From IMG/VR virus record IMGVR_UViG_3300048541_000245, positions 1 to 63,682 of that record: a stretch of 63,682 nucleotides of DNA. The stretch is one strand, 5' to 3'. The stretch comes from a virus. Shown in pieces: positions 25,146 through 31,470 of the stretch (positions are counted from its first letter, which is position 1; each line of letters opens with the position of its first letter). The notes beneath the pieces were generated by a model. It had not been told where the DNA came from and ran no database searches. It saw only the letters and a program-made list of their open reading frames with translations. A program made the translations under genes and the position numbers.

Positions 25146-25157
25146 GGGATCAATCCC
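25146..25157 (+). promoter_or_regulatory. Palindrome abutting a start codon (copy 1)
   Basis: GGGATCAATCCC immediately before ATG. The left arm overlaps the AAGGGA that would be the Shine-Dalgarno. Same arrangement at 26276 and 30512. Confidence 0.6.
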
Positions 25158-25358
25158 ATGACACTAAGTAACATTCCACTGACCAAAGATCCAACTTGGC
25201 AGCTGTATCGAACCCTCTCAGATTTGGCCGACAAAGAATCAATTTTGCGCAACAATCACCCGGTCGATAGTGTTAACTGGCACGCACAAAACGCACGTCA
25301 AGAAGCATACCAAACCGCCGCAATTTTGGCTCTCAAAAGTATTAAATTAGCGTGCTGA
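25158..25358 (+). CDS. Early hypothetical protein
   Basis: 66 residues, first gene after the strong promoter. Contains TKDPTWQLYRTLSDLADKES and an Ala/Gln-rich helix. No recognised domain. Its stop overlaps the GTG of the following membrane ORF. Confidence 0.6.
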   Translation: MTLSNIPLTKDPTWQLYRTLSDLADKESILRNNHPVDSVNWHAQNARQEAYQTAAILALKSIKLAC

Positions 25359-25612
25359 TTCCTATCCTCTCAGGTGATCAGCAAATACCAGTAATTGGCC
25401 CTTTGTTGCTGTTATTAATGCTCCCAATTATCGGCGTTCTCGCTGTTACTTTGCCAGCCTATCTCTTGTTCCTTTCTTTTAAACAACTTTACAAAATCCT
25501 TAAAAATGAACACAACAAACACCAGAAAATCAAAGCTCAAAGGTTACATCTTGCAGCGCTTAGAAAGTCCCATCGACGGGAACAAATGCGTAGTAATTAT
25601 GACAATGTCTAG
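25352..25612 (+). CDS. Small membrane protein
   Basis: 86 residues from GTG. Two closely spaced hydrophobic spans (LLLLLMLPIIGVLAVTLPAY and onward) followed by a strongly basic tail. The tail overlaps the next gene by 107 nt in another frame, so either the next gene starts later or both are overlapping. Confidence 0.5.
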   Translation: MLIPILSGDQQIPVIGPLLLLLMLPIIGVLAVTLPAYLLFLSFKQLYKILKNEHNKHQKIKAQRLHLAALRKSHRREQMRSNYDNV

Positions 25613-26222
25613 CGCAAATAGAAAAACCGGTAACACTTGCCAGGTGTGGATTCTGCGAGAAGATATCAACCCAGTCGAAGCAATTGCGACCGGTGATGAT
25701 TACTCAATCTGTGGAAATTGTCCCCATAGAAAAGATTTAACGACCGGCAATCGTTCCTGTTATGTTAATGTCGGGCAAGCACCATTAGCAGTTTGGAGAG
25801 CATATAAGGCGGGCAAATATGGTCAGCTGAGTGATCTTAACCCGGAAGATTTACGCGGCCGCGTGATACGTTGGGGAGCATATGGTGATCCTTCGATTAT
25901 ATCGCCGGCACTGTTTCAAACTATTAACGAGCACGCCGAATCTCACACGGGTTACACTCACCAATGGCGCGAAGAGTTTGCATCACCTTTTAAGGGTTAT
26001 TTTATGGCCTCCGTTGATACTTTCGCGGATTATCTTGACGCCTCAGCGCATGGCTGGAAATGCTTTAATGTTGTGCCCAAAAATGTTATCGGCCAGGGTA
26101 AAGTTTGCCCTGCAACTGTTAACAACTCTCAGGCGCAATGTATAACCTGTCGGCTGTGTGATGGCGCAAAAAATGATATTTTTGTCGTCGCGCATGGTGC
26201 CGGAAGCAAACATATTTCATAA
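25506..26222 (+). CDS. Cys-rich conserved phage/plasmid protein (DUF7227-like)
   Basis: 238 residues. Ordered motifs: SSANRKTGN, then SICGNCPHR, SCYVN, a central VIRWGAYGDPS, then GYTHQW and a C-terminal CITCRLCDGAKND with VVAHGAGSKH. This set marks a protein family I know from phages and plasmids, usually labelled DUF7227, with unproven function. The paired Cys clusters suggest metal or Fe-S binding. First sizeable gene of the early block. It should be early-expressed; its role is not known. Confidence 0.7.
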   Translation: MNTTNTRKSKLKGYILQRLESPIDGNKCVVIMTMSSANRKTGNTCQVWILREDINPVEAIATGDDYSICGNCPHRKDLTTGNRSCYVNVGQAPLAVWRAYKAGKYGQLSDLNPEDLRGRVIRWGAYGDPSIISPALFQTINEHAESHTGYTHQWREEFASPFKGYFMASVDTFADYLDASAHGWKCFNVVPKNVIGQGKVCPATVNNSQAQCITCRLCDGAKNDIFVVAHGAGSKHIS

Positions 26223-26256
26223 TGTTACAAGGGCCGCTGGTCGGCCCCAAATCTTC

Positions 26257-26262
26257 TATACT
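26257..26262 (+). promoter_or_regulatory. Possible -10 element TATACT
   Basis: TATACT 26 bases before the ATG at 26288; no good -35. A GGGCCG/CGGCCC hairpin without a T run lies just before it. Confidence 0.35.
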
Positions 26263-26275
26263 TAAGAAGTCCAAA

Positions 26276-26287
26276 GGGATCCATCCC
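26276..26287 (+). promoter_or_regulatory. Palindrome abutting a start codon (copy 2)
   Basis: Perfect palindrome GGGATCCATCCC-type element directly before ATG at 26288, again preceded by AA(A)GGGA. Confidence 0.6.
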
Positions 26288-26428
26288 ATGATTCACAACA
26301 CCGACGAACTTCTCTCTTTTGAATTATATTCAGAAGACGAATTAGAAGAGCTCCAGCAACAGTCAGAGGATCAAGATTTCGCCGATTCTGTTCCAACGTT
26401 CGCAGAATTGAATTCTTCGCTATCATGA
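26288..26428 (+). CDS. Small acidic early protein
   Basis: 46 residues from ATG at 26288, chosen over an in-frame start at 26222 because of the palindrome/SD arrangement. Very acidic (ELYSEDELEELQQQSEDQDF). Acidic early phage proteins often mimic DNA or inhibit host enzymes; that is only a possibility here. Confidence 0.55.
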   Translation: MIHNTDELLSFELYSEDELEELQQQSEDQDFADSVPTFAELNSSLS

Positions 26429-26471
26429 TCGGCCCAATCTTACCCGGCGAAAATCTCACTCAGCTCAGAAA

Positions 26472-26690
26472 ATGGCGCTCCAATCTAACACCGAATCCAA
26501 CACAATGTCCCGAATTGTTTTTAACGAACCCTACGAATCTGAAGGCCTTATGTCTCAGGAAATCCGGGATGATGCCCACCGATTGTTTTCAATTATGCAG
26601 CATGAAGATCTAGTTAATCTATTTTCAACCTATCTCAGTTCTTACCTGTTGGCTGAACTAATCGACGACAAACTTATGGGCAGAGTGTAA
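26472..26690 (+). CDS. Early hypothetical protein
   Basis: 72 residues (SRIVFNEPYESEGLMSQEIR then a leucine-rich helix). Ends TAATG with the next gene, so coupled. Unknown function. Confidence 0.55.
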   Translation: MALQSNTESNTMSRIVFNEPYESEGLMSQEIRDDAHRLFSIMQHEDLVNLFSTYLSSYLLAELIDDKLMGRV

Positions 26691-26827
26691 TGAACAACGA
26701 AGAGTTTGTATCATTTTTGTTCGATAAATTAGTTTCACACGTTGAGACTGACATGATCGATCTTCATGATGACGACACCGCCGGAATTGATGCCCTTATG
26801 TTTCAACAGTTGGAGATTGATTTTTAA
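26690..26827 (+). CDS. Small acidic early protein
   Basis: 45 residues, acidic (DMIDLHDDDTAGIDALMFQQ). Both ends overlap neighbours as TAATG, which strongly suggests a translated operon member. Confidence 0.5.
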   Translation: MNNEEFVSFLFDKLVSHVETDMIDLHDDDTAGIDALMFQQLEIDF

Positions 26828-27045
26828 TGACGACCGCAATTTTTCACGTCGACAATGAATACAAAGATCAGGCAACATCTGCCGGCTTCGATGTTAATCA
26901 GTCCAGTGATTATGAGCCCAATTGTTTCAAAGTTACAATCAAAAATGTCGACCTTAACGCTCTAAAAGTTTTCACAGATTGGGGCGATTTAGCTTCACAT
27001 TATGGCCTGATGTATGAGTCAATTATTTATACTGAGATCGAATAA
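26827..27045 (+). CDS. Early hypothetical protein
   Basis: 72 residues, mixed alpha/beta (TAIFHVDNEYKDQATSAGFD). Last gene of the first plus-strand operon, followed by a strong terminator. No domain recognised. Confidence 0.55.
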   Translation: MTTAIFHVDNEYKDQATSAGFDVNQSSDYEPNCFKVTIKNVDLNALKVFTDWGDLASHYGLMYESIIYTEIE

Positions 27046-27071
27046 GTTCAAAAAACTAAATAACATTTAAC

Positions 27072-27098
27072 GGGGCCAATTAGGCCCCATTTTTTTTT
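27072..27098 (+). terminator. Rho-independent terminator of early operon
   Basis: GGGGCC-AATTA-GGCCCC hairpin followed by nine T. Confidence 0.92.
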
Positions 27099-27109
27099 AC
27101 TTAGTAAGT

Positions 27110-27134
27110 GAGAATGATTCCCATTCTCATTCTC
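27110..27134. promoter_or_regulatory. Fur-box-like palindrome, weaker copy
   Basis: GAGAATGATTCCCATTCTC plus a further CATTCTC half. Perfect 7-bp arms GAGAATG/CATTCTC; 14 of 19 bases match the classic Fur box. Confidence 0.45.
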
Positions 27135-27166
27135 AATAGTAATTGCAAATGAGTCGCAATAAGCAG

Positions 27167-27182
27167 TGGTACACCAGTACTA
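27167..27182. promoter_or_regulatory. LexA-box-like site
   Basis: TGGTACACCAGTACTA. The inner GGTACACCAGTACT satisfies RGTACNNNDGTWCB fully. Confidence 0.55.
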
Positions 27183-27190
27183 CCCTAATT

Positions 27191-27209
27191 GAGAATGATA
27201 ATCATTATC
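27191..27209. promoter_or_regulatory. Fur-box-like palindrome, strong copy
   Basis: GAGAATGATAATCATTATC differs from the 19-bp Fur consensus GATAATGATAATCATTATC at one base. A further half-site, ATTTTC, follows. Near LexA-like sites on both sides. Confidence 0.6.
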
Positions 27210-27220
27210 ATTTTCTAAAG

Positions 27221-27236
27221 TAGTACATTTGTACTG
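27221..27236. promoter_or_regulatory. LexA-box-like palindrome
   Basis: TAGTACATTTGTACTG, 15 of 16 bases identical to the sites at 24762 and 27251. Confidence 0.65.
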
Positions 27237-27250
27237 TAGGTATTTTTACC

Positions 27251-27266
27251 TAGTACATTTGTACTA
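27251..27266. promoter_or_regulatory. LexA-box-like palindrome
   Basis: TAGTACATTTGTACTA, identical to the site at 24762. A partial copy with GAACATTTGTACT follows at about 27270. Confidence 0.65.
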
Positions 27267-27287
27267 TAGAACATTTGTACTGTTCAC

Positions 27288-27303
27288 TATCACTCTAGTG
27301 ATA
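27288..27303. promoter_or_regulatory. 16-bp inverted repeat
   Basis: TATCACTCTAGTGATA, perfect 7-bp arms around CT; operator-like, unlike the neighbouring LexA- and Fur-like families. Confidence 0.45.
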
Positions 27304-27426
27304 CTTGGGGTCGGGCCACGCTCTGTATCAATTATCTTAAAAAAGCACGATATCGTTACAGTATCGTTACGCCGCCGACACGGCAGACAGAAATTATCTT
27401 AAAACTTCATCTCATCTTTTTCAAAA

Positions 27427-27522
27427 GGTGTCCTGAGGATACCCCCCTAATTTTTATTTTAAGGAGCAAAACCCTGCCGCCGGAATGGATCTTAACTTTA
27501 GGGGGTTACCTGAGGATACCCC
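27427..27522. repeat. Two copies of the CCTGAGGATACCCC repeat
   Basis: Copies at 27427-27446 (GGTGTCCTGAGGATACCCCC) and 27504-27522 (GGTTACCTGAGGATACCCC). The same element forms a tandem cluster at 49589-49690 upstream of the replication genes, 22 kb away. Confidence 0.75.
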
Positions 27523-27963
27523 TCTAGTAAGAAAGAAAAAGAAGCAAAAAGAAAGAACTATTATAGGAGTATTAATGTTTTATGTTTACTTACTCTATGA
27601 TCAATAACTAGTTATATATAATATATATAATATATATCTATTATATAATATATATAATATAATACATTAACTAGTTAATTCTAATAACTAGTTATCATTA
27701 ACCTGTTTCAATATTAAAGAGTTAATGATAGTAAACCCAGTATATTAGACAGGGTAATAAGATAAAGATAATAGTAAGGGTAAGGGGTTTTAGTGAAAGA
27801 AGGAGATATAAGATAAATACCTAAGGATGTATAGAGAAAGCAAGTAAAGAGTAATAGAGATAAAAGTAGAGATAAAGCTAGATAAAACCATAACTGGTAT
27901 CTGTAAGGCTTTGTAATAGGGTTGAAATACGATTTATGGGGAAACGTACCTAAGTACCCTATT

Positions 27964-28004
27964 GATGGCCTTCTAGCGTCTTACAGACGCAATACACGGC
28001 CATC
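27964..28004. other. Nested inverted repeat (candidate structured RNA or cruciform)
   Basis: Outer arms GATGGCC (27964-27970) and GGCCATC (27998-28004); inner hairpin GCGTCT-TAC-AGACGC (27976-27990). No T run, so not an ordinary terminator. Confidence 0.5.
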
Positions 28005-28098
28005 TAGCAACTAATAATCACCCCACACTGCAGAAGAATAAAAAAAATTAAGAAAAAAAATTTAATAACTGGGTCATGCGGTCTCATAAAGCTAGGTA

Positions 28099-28148
28099 TT
28101 TATACTTAGGTATAAAGGCTTGCCGACGAGAATCAGTTGTGATATGAT
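28099..28148 (+). promoter_or_regulatory. Promoter with adjoining operator-like inverted repeat
   Basis: TTGCCG (28120-28125), 17-base spacer, TATGAT (28143-28148). Immediately upstream is the perfect inverted repeat TTTATAC-TTAG-GTATAAA (28099-28116). It drives the 28173 gene. Confidence 0.65.
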
Positions 28149-28172
28149 GAGTCGAAACAATTTTGAATCACT

Positions 28173-28358
28173 ATGACAAAAGTTTTACAGCGTTCGCCAC
28201 ATGGCAAAAAGGACAAAGGTTGGTGGATTGTCACTGATGGTAATATTTTTTGGGGGCAGACAGCTAAGCCTGGTTATGGTTACGGTCCTTCTATCGGATT
28301 CGATACCAAGGAAGAAGCCGTTGAATTCGCTGTATCCGAGGGACTATTTTCCGAATAA
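28173..28358 (+). CDS. Early hypothetical protein
   Basis: 61 residues. HGKKDKGWWIVTDGNIFWGQ followed by GYGPSIGFDTKEEAVEFAV looks like a small DUF2188-type fold (sheet then helix with EEA), assignment tentative. The stop overlaps the next ATG (TAATG). Confidence 0.6.
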   Translation: MTKVLQRSPHGKKDKGWWIVTDGNIFWGQTAKPGYGYGPSIGFDTKEEAVEFAVSEGLFSE

Positions 28359-28561
28359 TGTATCAAAACCAATTTGAAGTTCTTGTTACCCCTGAGAACA
28401 GGAAATTAATCGAACAAATCAATCGTGGTGTAGAGCTAGACCAGTACGTTTCTCTTCATTGGAAAGAGATCACCCACATCAAAAAATTGCTACGTGCTGC
28501 AACAAGGACAGAGCTAGCTGTTGTTCTTGACGAGCTACTAGAAATCCAGGCATCATCTTAA
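28358..28561 (+). CDS. Early hypothetical protein
   Basis: 67 residues, helical (WKEITHIKKLLRAATRTELA). Coupled to the preceding gene. Unknown function. Confidence 0.55.
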   Translation: MYQNQFEVLVTPENRKLIEQINRGVELDQYVSLHWKEITHIKKLLRAATRTELAVVLDELLEIQASS

Positions 28562-28568
28562 TTTTTCA

Positions 28569-28766
28569 ATGTTTAGAACTGTACGATCTGTCTACTGGGC
28601 TCTACACATCAAAGGTGGTTATCTCGAGAAAAAGTTCGAGAATAAAACATTCCAATATGCTCCTCATTTAACAGAAGATGATAAGAGCAGACCATATGGA
28701 TTTTTAACCCGTACCGAACTATTGGAGTGGGCTAAAGCCAACCTTTTAGCTAATCGGAAAAATTGA
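28569..28766 (+). CDS. Early hypothetical protein
   Basis: 65 residues (FRTVRSVYWALHIKGGYLEK, ending in TRTELLEWAKANLLAN). Small alpha/beta protein in the same operon as the two previous genes. Not recognised. Confidence 0.5.
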   Translation: MFRTVRSVYWALHIKGGYLEKKFENKTFQYAPHLTEDDKSRPYGFLTRTELLEWAKANLLANRKN

Positions 28767-28793
28767 ACAAGGTGTACCAACGGCAGGTAACAA

Positions 28794-29456
28794 TTGGAAC
28801 CGCCGATTATTCCAAGTTTTGATATTCCAGCTGAAGCATTTATACCTGTTCCTGCAGTTGAACTACCAACAGCAGATCAATTAGAGTATGAATCTATTTT
28901 TGTACCCCAAACGGTATCACCTGGATCGATTCAACAACTTTTGAACCCGAGGGCAAGGGAAGAGACTTCAAGTCAGGAGACGGAACAGGAAGAGACTGAA
29001 CCTTCTCAAGAAGAGCCTGAGACTCAGCAAGAAGACGCAACTGAGGAGAAAAGTATTGATAAACTGCTAGAAGAGGTACGACGCTACCAAGTACAAAGCC
29101 CAAGGATAGATACGCTAAACGGATGGCCATTTGAAGAGGAGCCAATAGAACCTATTGTTCCTGAAGTACCTAAAACAGAAACAGTAGAAGGTGTAGTAAC
29201 AGTGCAAGTGTTAGGTATAGCGTTACCAATGCCAGCACCAGAAATTTTAGTAGCTGCCGGTGCAACAGCTGGTGTTTCAGTCGCAGCAACATTGGCAAGC
29301 ACATCAATATTGAAGAAAGTAACAGGTATTATGAAACCAATAATTAAACAAATTATTGCTCGCCTGCAGAAGAAGAAGCTTGTGAAGTTGACTTGGGCTC
29401 GAGAGCGATTGGTACAACGTCGGCACAAACGACTGAATAAGGACTCTCCGGCCTAA
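28794..29456 (+). CDS. Pro/Glu-rich protein with C-terminal membrane segment
   Basis: 220 residues from TTG (AGG six bases upstream; an in-frame stop lies just before, and no earlier start exists). Residues 1-140 are Pro/Glu/Gln-rich and disordered; about 145-190 form a small/hydrophobic segment (AAGATAGVSVAATLASTSIL), then a strongly basic helix ends the protein. This layout recurs in cyanophages with unknown function, perhaps a membrane-linked virion protein. The last 104 nt are antisense to the convergent minus-strand gene. Confidence 0.6.
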   Translation: MEPPIIPSFDIPAEAFIPVPAVELPTADQLEYESIFVPQTVSPGSIQQLLNPRAREETSSQETEQEETEPSQEEPETQQEDATEEKSIDKLLEEVRRYQVQSPRIDTLNGWPFEEEPIEPIVPEVPKTETVEGVVTVQVLGIALPMPAPEILVAAGATAGVSVAATLASTSILKKVTGIMKPIIKQIIARLQKKKLVKLTWARERLVQRRHKRLNKDSPA

Positions 29457-29871
29457 ACATAAAGCCTTTCTCTAATAATTCAGCACATTTCAATGCTCGA
29501 ATCAATGAATAATCAAGGCGTTCTTTCTGTAAACGTTTTTTAGCCAATGACTTACATAGCTCAACCATTCCTCCATCTAAAGGAAAACTAAAGGTCATTT
29601 GTATTCCAAAATTTTGATTACGAACGTACTCTGGATGCACGTCGTTACCAAGATAAAAAGGAGTAAAAGTTAAAGTGCTTGAATTACAATAATGACCTTG
29701 AGAAAACCCTTGTTCAGAATATCCACCTTGATTAATCTGCACAGCTTGGTTACTAACTGAGCCGCTACTTGTAGCGATTGGGTTAGCAGTAGCCGTTGAC
29801 TCTTGAGCGTTAACTTTTAAATTAGATGGTAAAAAAAATATTACTGGGAGAACACCGATAGCGAGTTTTTG
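29353..29871 (-). CDS. Secreted cyanophage protein lacking a canonical start
   Basis: About 172 codons. The clear coding part begins QKLAIGVLPVIFFLPSN followed by KVNAQ, a signal-peptide-like stretch, then a Cys-containing domain (GHYCNSSTLTFTPFYLGNDV, VELCKSLAKKRLQ, LIRALKCAELLEKGF). No ATG, GTG or TTG is available at the head; the frame overlaps the end of the 119-residue gene in the -1 register. Either a rare start (ATC at 29859) or -1 slippage near CAAAAAC (29865-29871) is needed. Tail-to-tail overlap of 104 nt with the plus-strand gene. Confidence 0.6.
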   Translation of the reverse strand, partial: QKLAIGVLPVIFFLPSNLKVNAQESTATANPIATSSGSVSNQAVQINQGGYSEQGFSQGHYCNSSTLTFTPFYLGNDVHPEYVRNQNFGIQMTFSFPLDGGMVELCKSLAKKRLQKERLDYSLIRALKCAELLEKGFMFRPESPYSVVCADVVPIALEPKSTSQASSSAGEQ

Positions 29872-30200
29872 GTAGAAGTTTGTTCGATTGTTCTGGTGAT
29901 GTCCTCTGTTTCGATGACCCCTGCTGTTCTCTCCACAATCTCGAATTGGAATTCTTCTCCAGCAGTCGTTACTGAATACGTGGTTCCATCCGCGCCAACT
30001 GCACCACTCGGAGTGATGTTGAAGCCTGAATAACTGGTGTAGGCCCCACCCATCCGTTCGATGGCAATCGTTTCGTCGATTGTGGTTTCGGTAACCGTCG
30101 TCGAGGTCATGCTGCCCTGAGTGAAGTTGGGGTAAGTTTGCGCTTGTACTGCAGGCCCCAGGAATGCCGTCGCACTCATCAATAAAAGCCATTTTTTCAT
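29841..30200 (-). CDS. Secreted protein of unknown function
   Basis: 119 residues with a signal peptide (KKWLLLMSATAFLGPAVQAQ, cleavage after about residue 20), then a Thr-rich beta domain. Start overlaps the stop of the upstream holin-like gene (ATGA). Similar periplasmic proteins occur in cyanophages. The downstream secreted ORF follows in the -1 frame. Confidence 0.65.
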   Translation of the reverse strand: MKKWLLLMSATAFLGPAVQAQTYPNFTQGSMTSTTVTETTIDETIAIERMGGAYTSYSGFNITPSGAVGADGTTYSVTTAGEEFQFEIVERTAGVIETEDITRTIEQTSTKNSLSVFSQ

Positions 30201-30436
30201 GGTTTTGTTGTTGGTTGTAATTCCTTCTTAGTCTTCTTATCTGCATCATTGCCTGACTGGTTCGATCTTGTTATTCCGTAATGTGCCAAACATCCAGTAA
30301 AAATACTGGCGACAAAGGTTGGATCAGCTTTAATAATATTTAAATATCCTGCCGTCAGGATGGTCGCAGACCAGCCAAGCACGGATAAGTGTACTACTGC
30401 TGCAATACGACTGGATGAGTCCTTTTCGTTCTCCAT
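30197..30436 (-). CDS. Small membrane protein, holin candidate
   Basis: 79 residues from ATG at 30436. Two hydrophobic spans (IAAVVHLSVLGWSATILTAG and ADPTFVASIFTGCLAHYG), then a basic polar tail (DADKKTKKELQ). Size and topology suit a class II holin, but the wall hydrolases are 23 kb away, so the role could equally be a host membrane function. Confidence 0.5.
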   Translation of the reverse strand: MENEKDSSSRIAAVVHLSVLGWSATILTAGYLNIIKADPTFVASIFTGCLAHYGITRSNQSGNDADKKTKKELQPTTKP

Positions 30437-30511
30437 GCCTATTGAAGCGACTAGTTTAAGCTTCCATTTGACAGCAGCAAAAAGAAGGGTTAATGTAGAC
30501 AGACACCAACA

Positions 30512-30523
30512 GGGACTAATCCC
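30512..30523 (+). promoter_or_regulatory. Palindrome abutting a start codon (copy 3)
   Basis: GGGACTAATCCC immediately before the ATG at 30524, one arm position different from the copies at 25146 and 26276. Confidence 0.5.
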
Positions 30524-30814
30524 ATGGCAACACCAACACCAAAGCAAGAATTGATTCGCAAGATCATTGCTGAAGCTGGATCACAATTTGTTCGCGTCGG
30601 CTTTTACAAGAAGAACGGGGAGCAGCGTTTCGTTACGTTCAACCCCAAAGACTTCAATGAAATCAAGGGTACTGGCAAGGCTTCTACCAATCCAGACCTG
30701 ATTAAGGTTCGTGAGGTGCAGAACAAAGAGGAGGGTAAGACTACATGGCGTAGTTTTAGCATTGAACGATTGTTTTCAATCAAATCAAATGGTAACGAGA
30801 TCACATTCCAATGA
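30524..30814 (+). CDS. Conserved small phage protein (SH3-like fold suggested)
   Basis: 96 residues. VRVGFYKKNGEQRFVTFNPK then KTTWRSFSIERLFSIKSN resembles phage proteins annotated as SH3 beta-barrel fold-containing. Likely nucleic-acid or transcription related in family terms, but unproven. ATGA-type overlap with the next gene. Confidence 0.5.
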   Translation: MATPTPKQELIRKIIAEAGSQFVRVGFYKKNGEQRFVTFNPKDFNEIKGTGKASTNPDLIKVREVQNKEEGKTTWRSFSIERLFSIKSNGNEITFQ

Positions 30815-31038
30815 AGAACTCAACAATGACTGATTACAGTAAGCGCCGTCCCTTTGCTGTACGAGCAAACGAAACAACTCCTGCAATCGTCGATCAGATC
30901 GCAAAAGATCTCGGCTGTTTCCGTATTACAGGTGAAGGCGTGCTCGCAGGAGCCTGTGGGGTGATGCTTGACAAGATTGCAAGCGGCGATCTCAAGGTCG
31001 TCGTCTCAGAACAGAAGCCTCATCTAACTGACCCATGA
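30811..31038 (+). CDS. Early hypothetical protein
   Basis: 75 residues (an ATG five codons later, 30826, is an alternative). VRANETTPAIVDQIAKDLGC then GEGVLAGACGVMLDKIASGD suggests a small ribbon-helix-helix-like or helical regulator; not certain. Followed by a strong terminator. Confidence 0.5.
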   Translation: MKNSTMTDYSKRRPFAVRANETTPAIVDQIAKDLGCFRITGEGVLAGACGVMLDKIASGDLKVVVSEQKPHLTDP

Positions 31039-31050
31039 CCATCTAAGAAA

Positions 31051-31076
31051 AAAAAAGGGGCTAACGCCCCTTTTTT
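31051..31076 (+). terminator. Rho-independent terminator
   Basis: GGGGC-TAAC-GCCCC followed by six T, flanked upstream by A's, so it may work for both converging operons. Confidence 0.92.
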
Positions 31077-31103
31077 ATGCTCTTTATATACGCGAGGACA
31101 AAA

Positions 31104-31259
31104 TTAAGGACAATCAGGATGAATATTACCTTGGCTGCAAAACACTTTCATCTCTTCTGTTAAAACAGGAAAAGCAATTGATCTTTCAACAATATGTACA
31201 AACAACATAAATGAAACGCCGGCAGCAAAAGATAACCAAAGTTCTTTGGATTTTGACAT
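31104..31259 (-). CDS. Small membrane protein
   Basis: 51 residues with one hydrophobic span (ELWLSFAAGVSFMLFVHIVE) and a short Cys-containing tail. Driven by the promoter at 31294-31322. Unknown function. Confidence 0.5.
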   Translation of the reverse strand: MSKSKELWLSFAAGVSFMLFVHIVERSIAFPVLTEEMKVFCSQGNIHPDCP

Positions 31260-31290
31260 GAATAGTTAATTGATTTGGATTTAACTTAAA

Positions 31291-31470
31291 TCAAGTATAA
31301 GGCCAACACGGTTGTGTGTCAAGTTCCCAATCCTCCTTTGGATGAGATTGCACATATTCTTCAAACAGTTTCTTAACAACACTTATGTCAAGATCTAATT
31401 CGCTGGCTGCTTTTGCAACATTTACTTTGCCGCAAAAGATAGCGCGTAACTGTTTTTCGATGGTCACCAT
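31291..31470 (-). CDS. Small HTH-like protein
   Basis: 59 residues. QLRAIFCGKVNVAKAAS ... ISVVKKLFEEYV has helix-turn-helix spacing, ending in WPYT. Resembles small proteins of cyanophages. Start overlaps the upstream stop (ATGGTGA). May regulate or be inert; not established. Confidence 0.55.
   Translation of the reverse strand: MVTIEKQLRAIFCGKVNVAKAASELDLDISVVKKLFEEYVQSHPKEDWELDTQPCWPYT
31294..31322 (-). promoter_or_regulatory. Consensus sigma70 promoter inside a gene end
   Basis: Minus strand TTGACA (31317-31322), 17-base spacer, TATACT (31294-31299), wholly within the 3' end of the 59-residue gene and pointing at the 51-residue membrane gene. Confidence 0.7.

Larger units (their letters stand above)
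27046..28172. other. 1.1-kb gene-free regulatory / possible origin region
   Basis: No convincing gene. It holds, in order: a terminator, a Fur-box-like palindrome (27110), a LexA-like site (27167), a second Fur-box-like palindrome (27191), two LexA-like sites (27221, 27251), TATCACT/AGTGATA (27288), a TATCGTTAC direct repeat (27351, 27362), two CCTGAGGATACCCC copies (27427, 27504), a TA-repeat stretch with three TAACTAGTTA-type palindromes (27607-27700), a long purine-rich plus strand (27700-27900), a nested hairpin (27964-28004) and a promoter (28120). Confidence 0.7.

Noticed and set aside
26425-26613. A 62-codon ORF overlapping 26472-26690
   Set aside because: The other frame is coupled to its neighbour by TAATG and has a more protein-like composition.
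29872-30249. A 298-residue reading of the minus-strand frame starting at 30249
   Set aside because: Its first 125 residues are the wrong-frame reading of the signal-peptide protein at 29841-30200 (His/Arg/Asn-rich, not protein-like).
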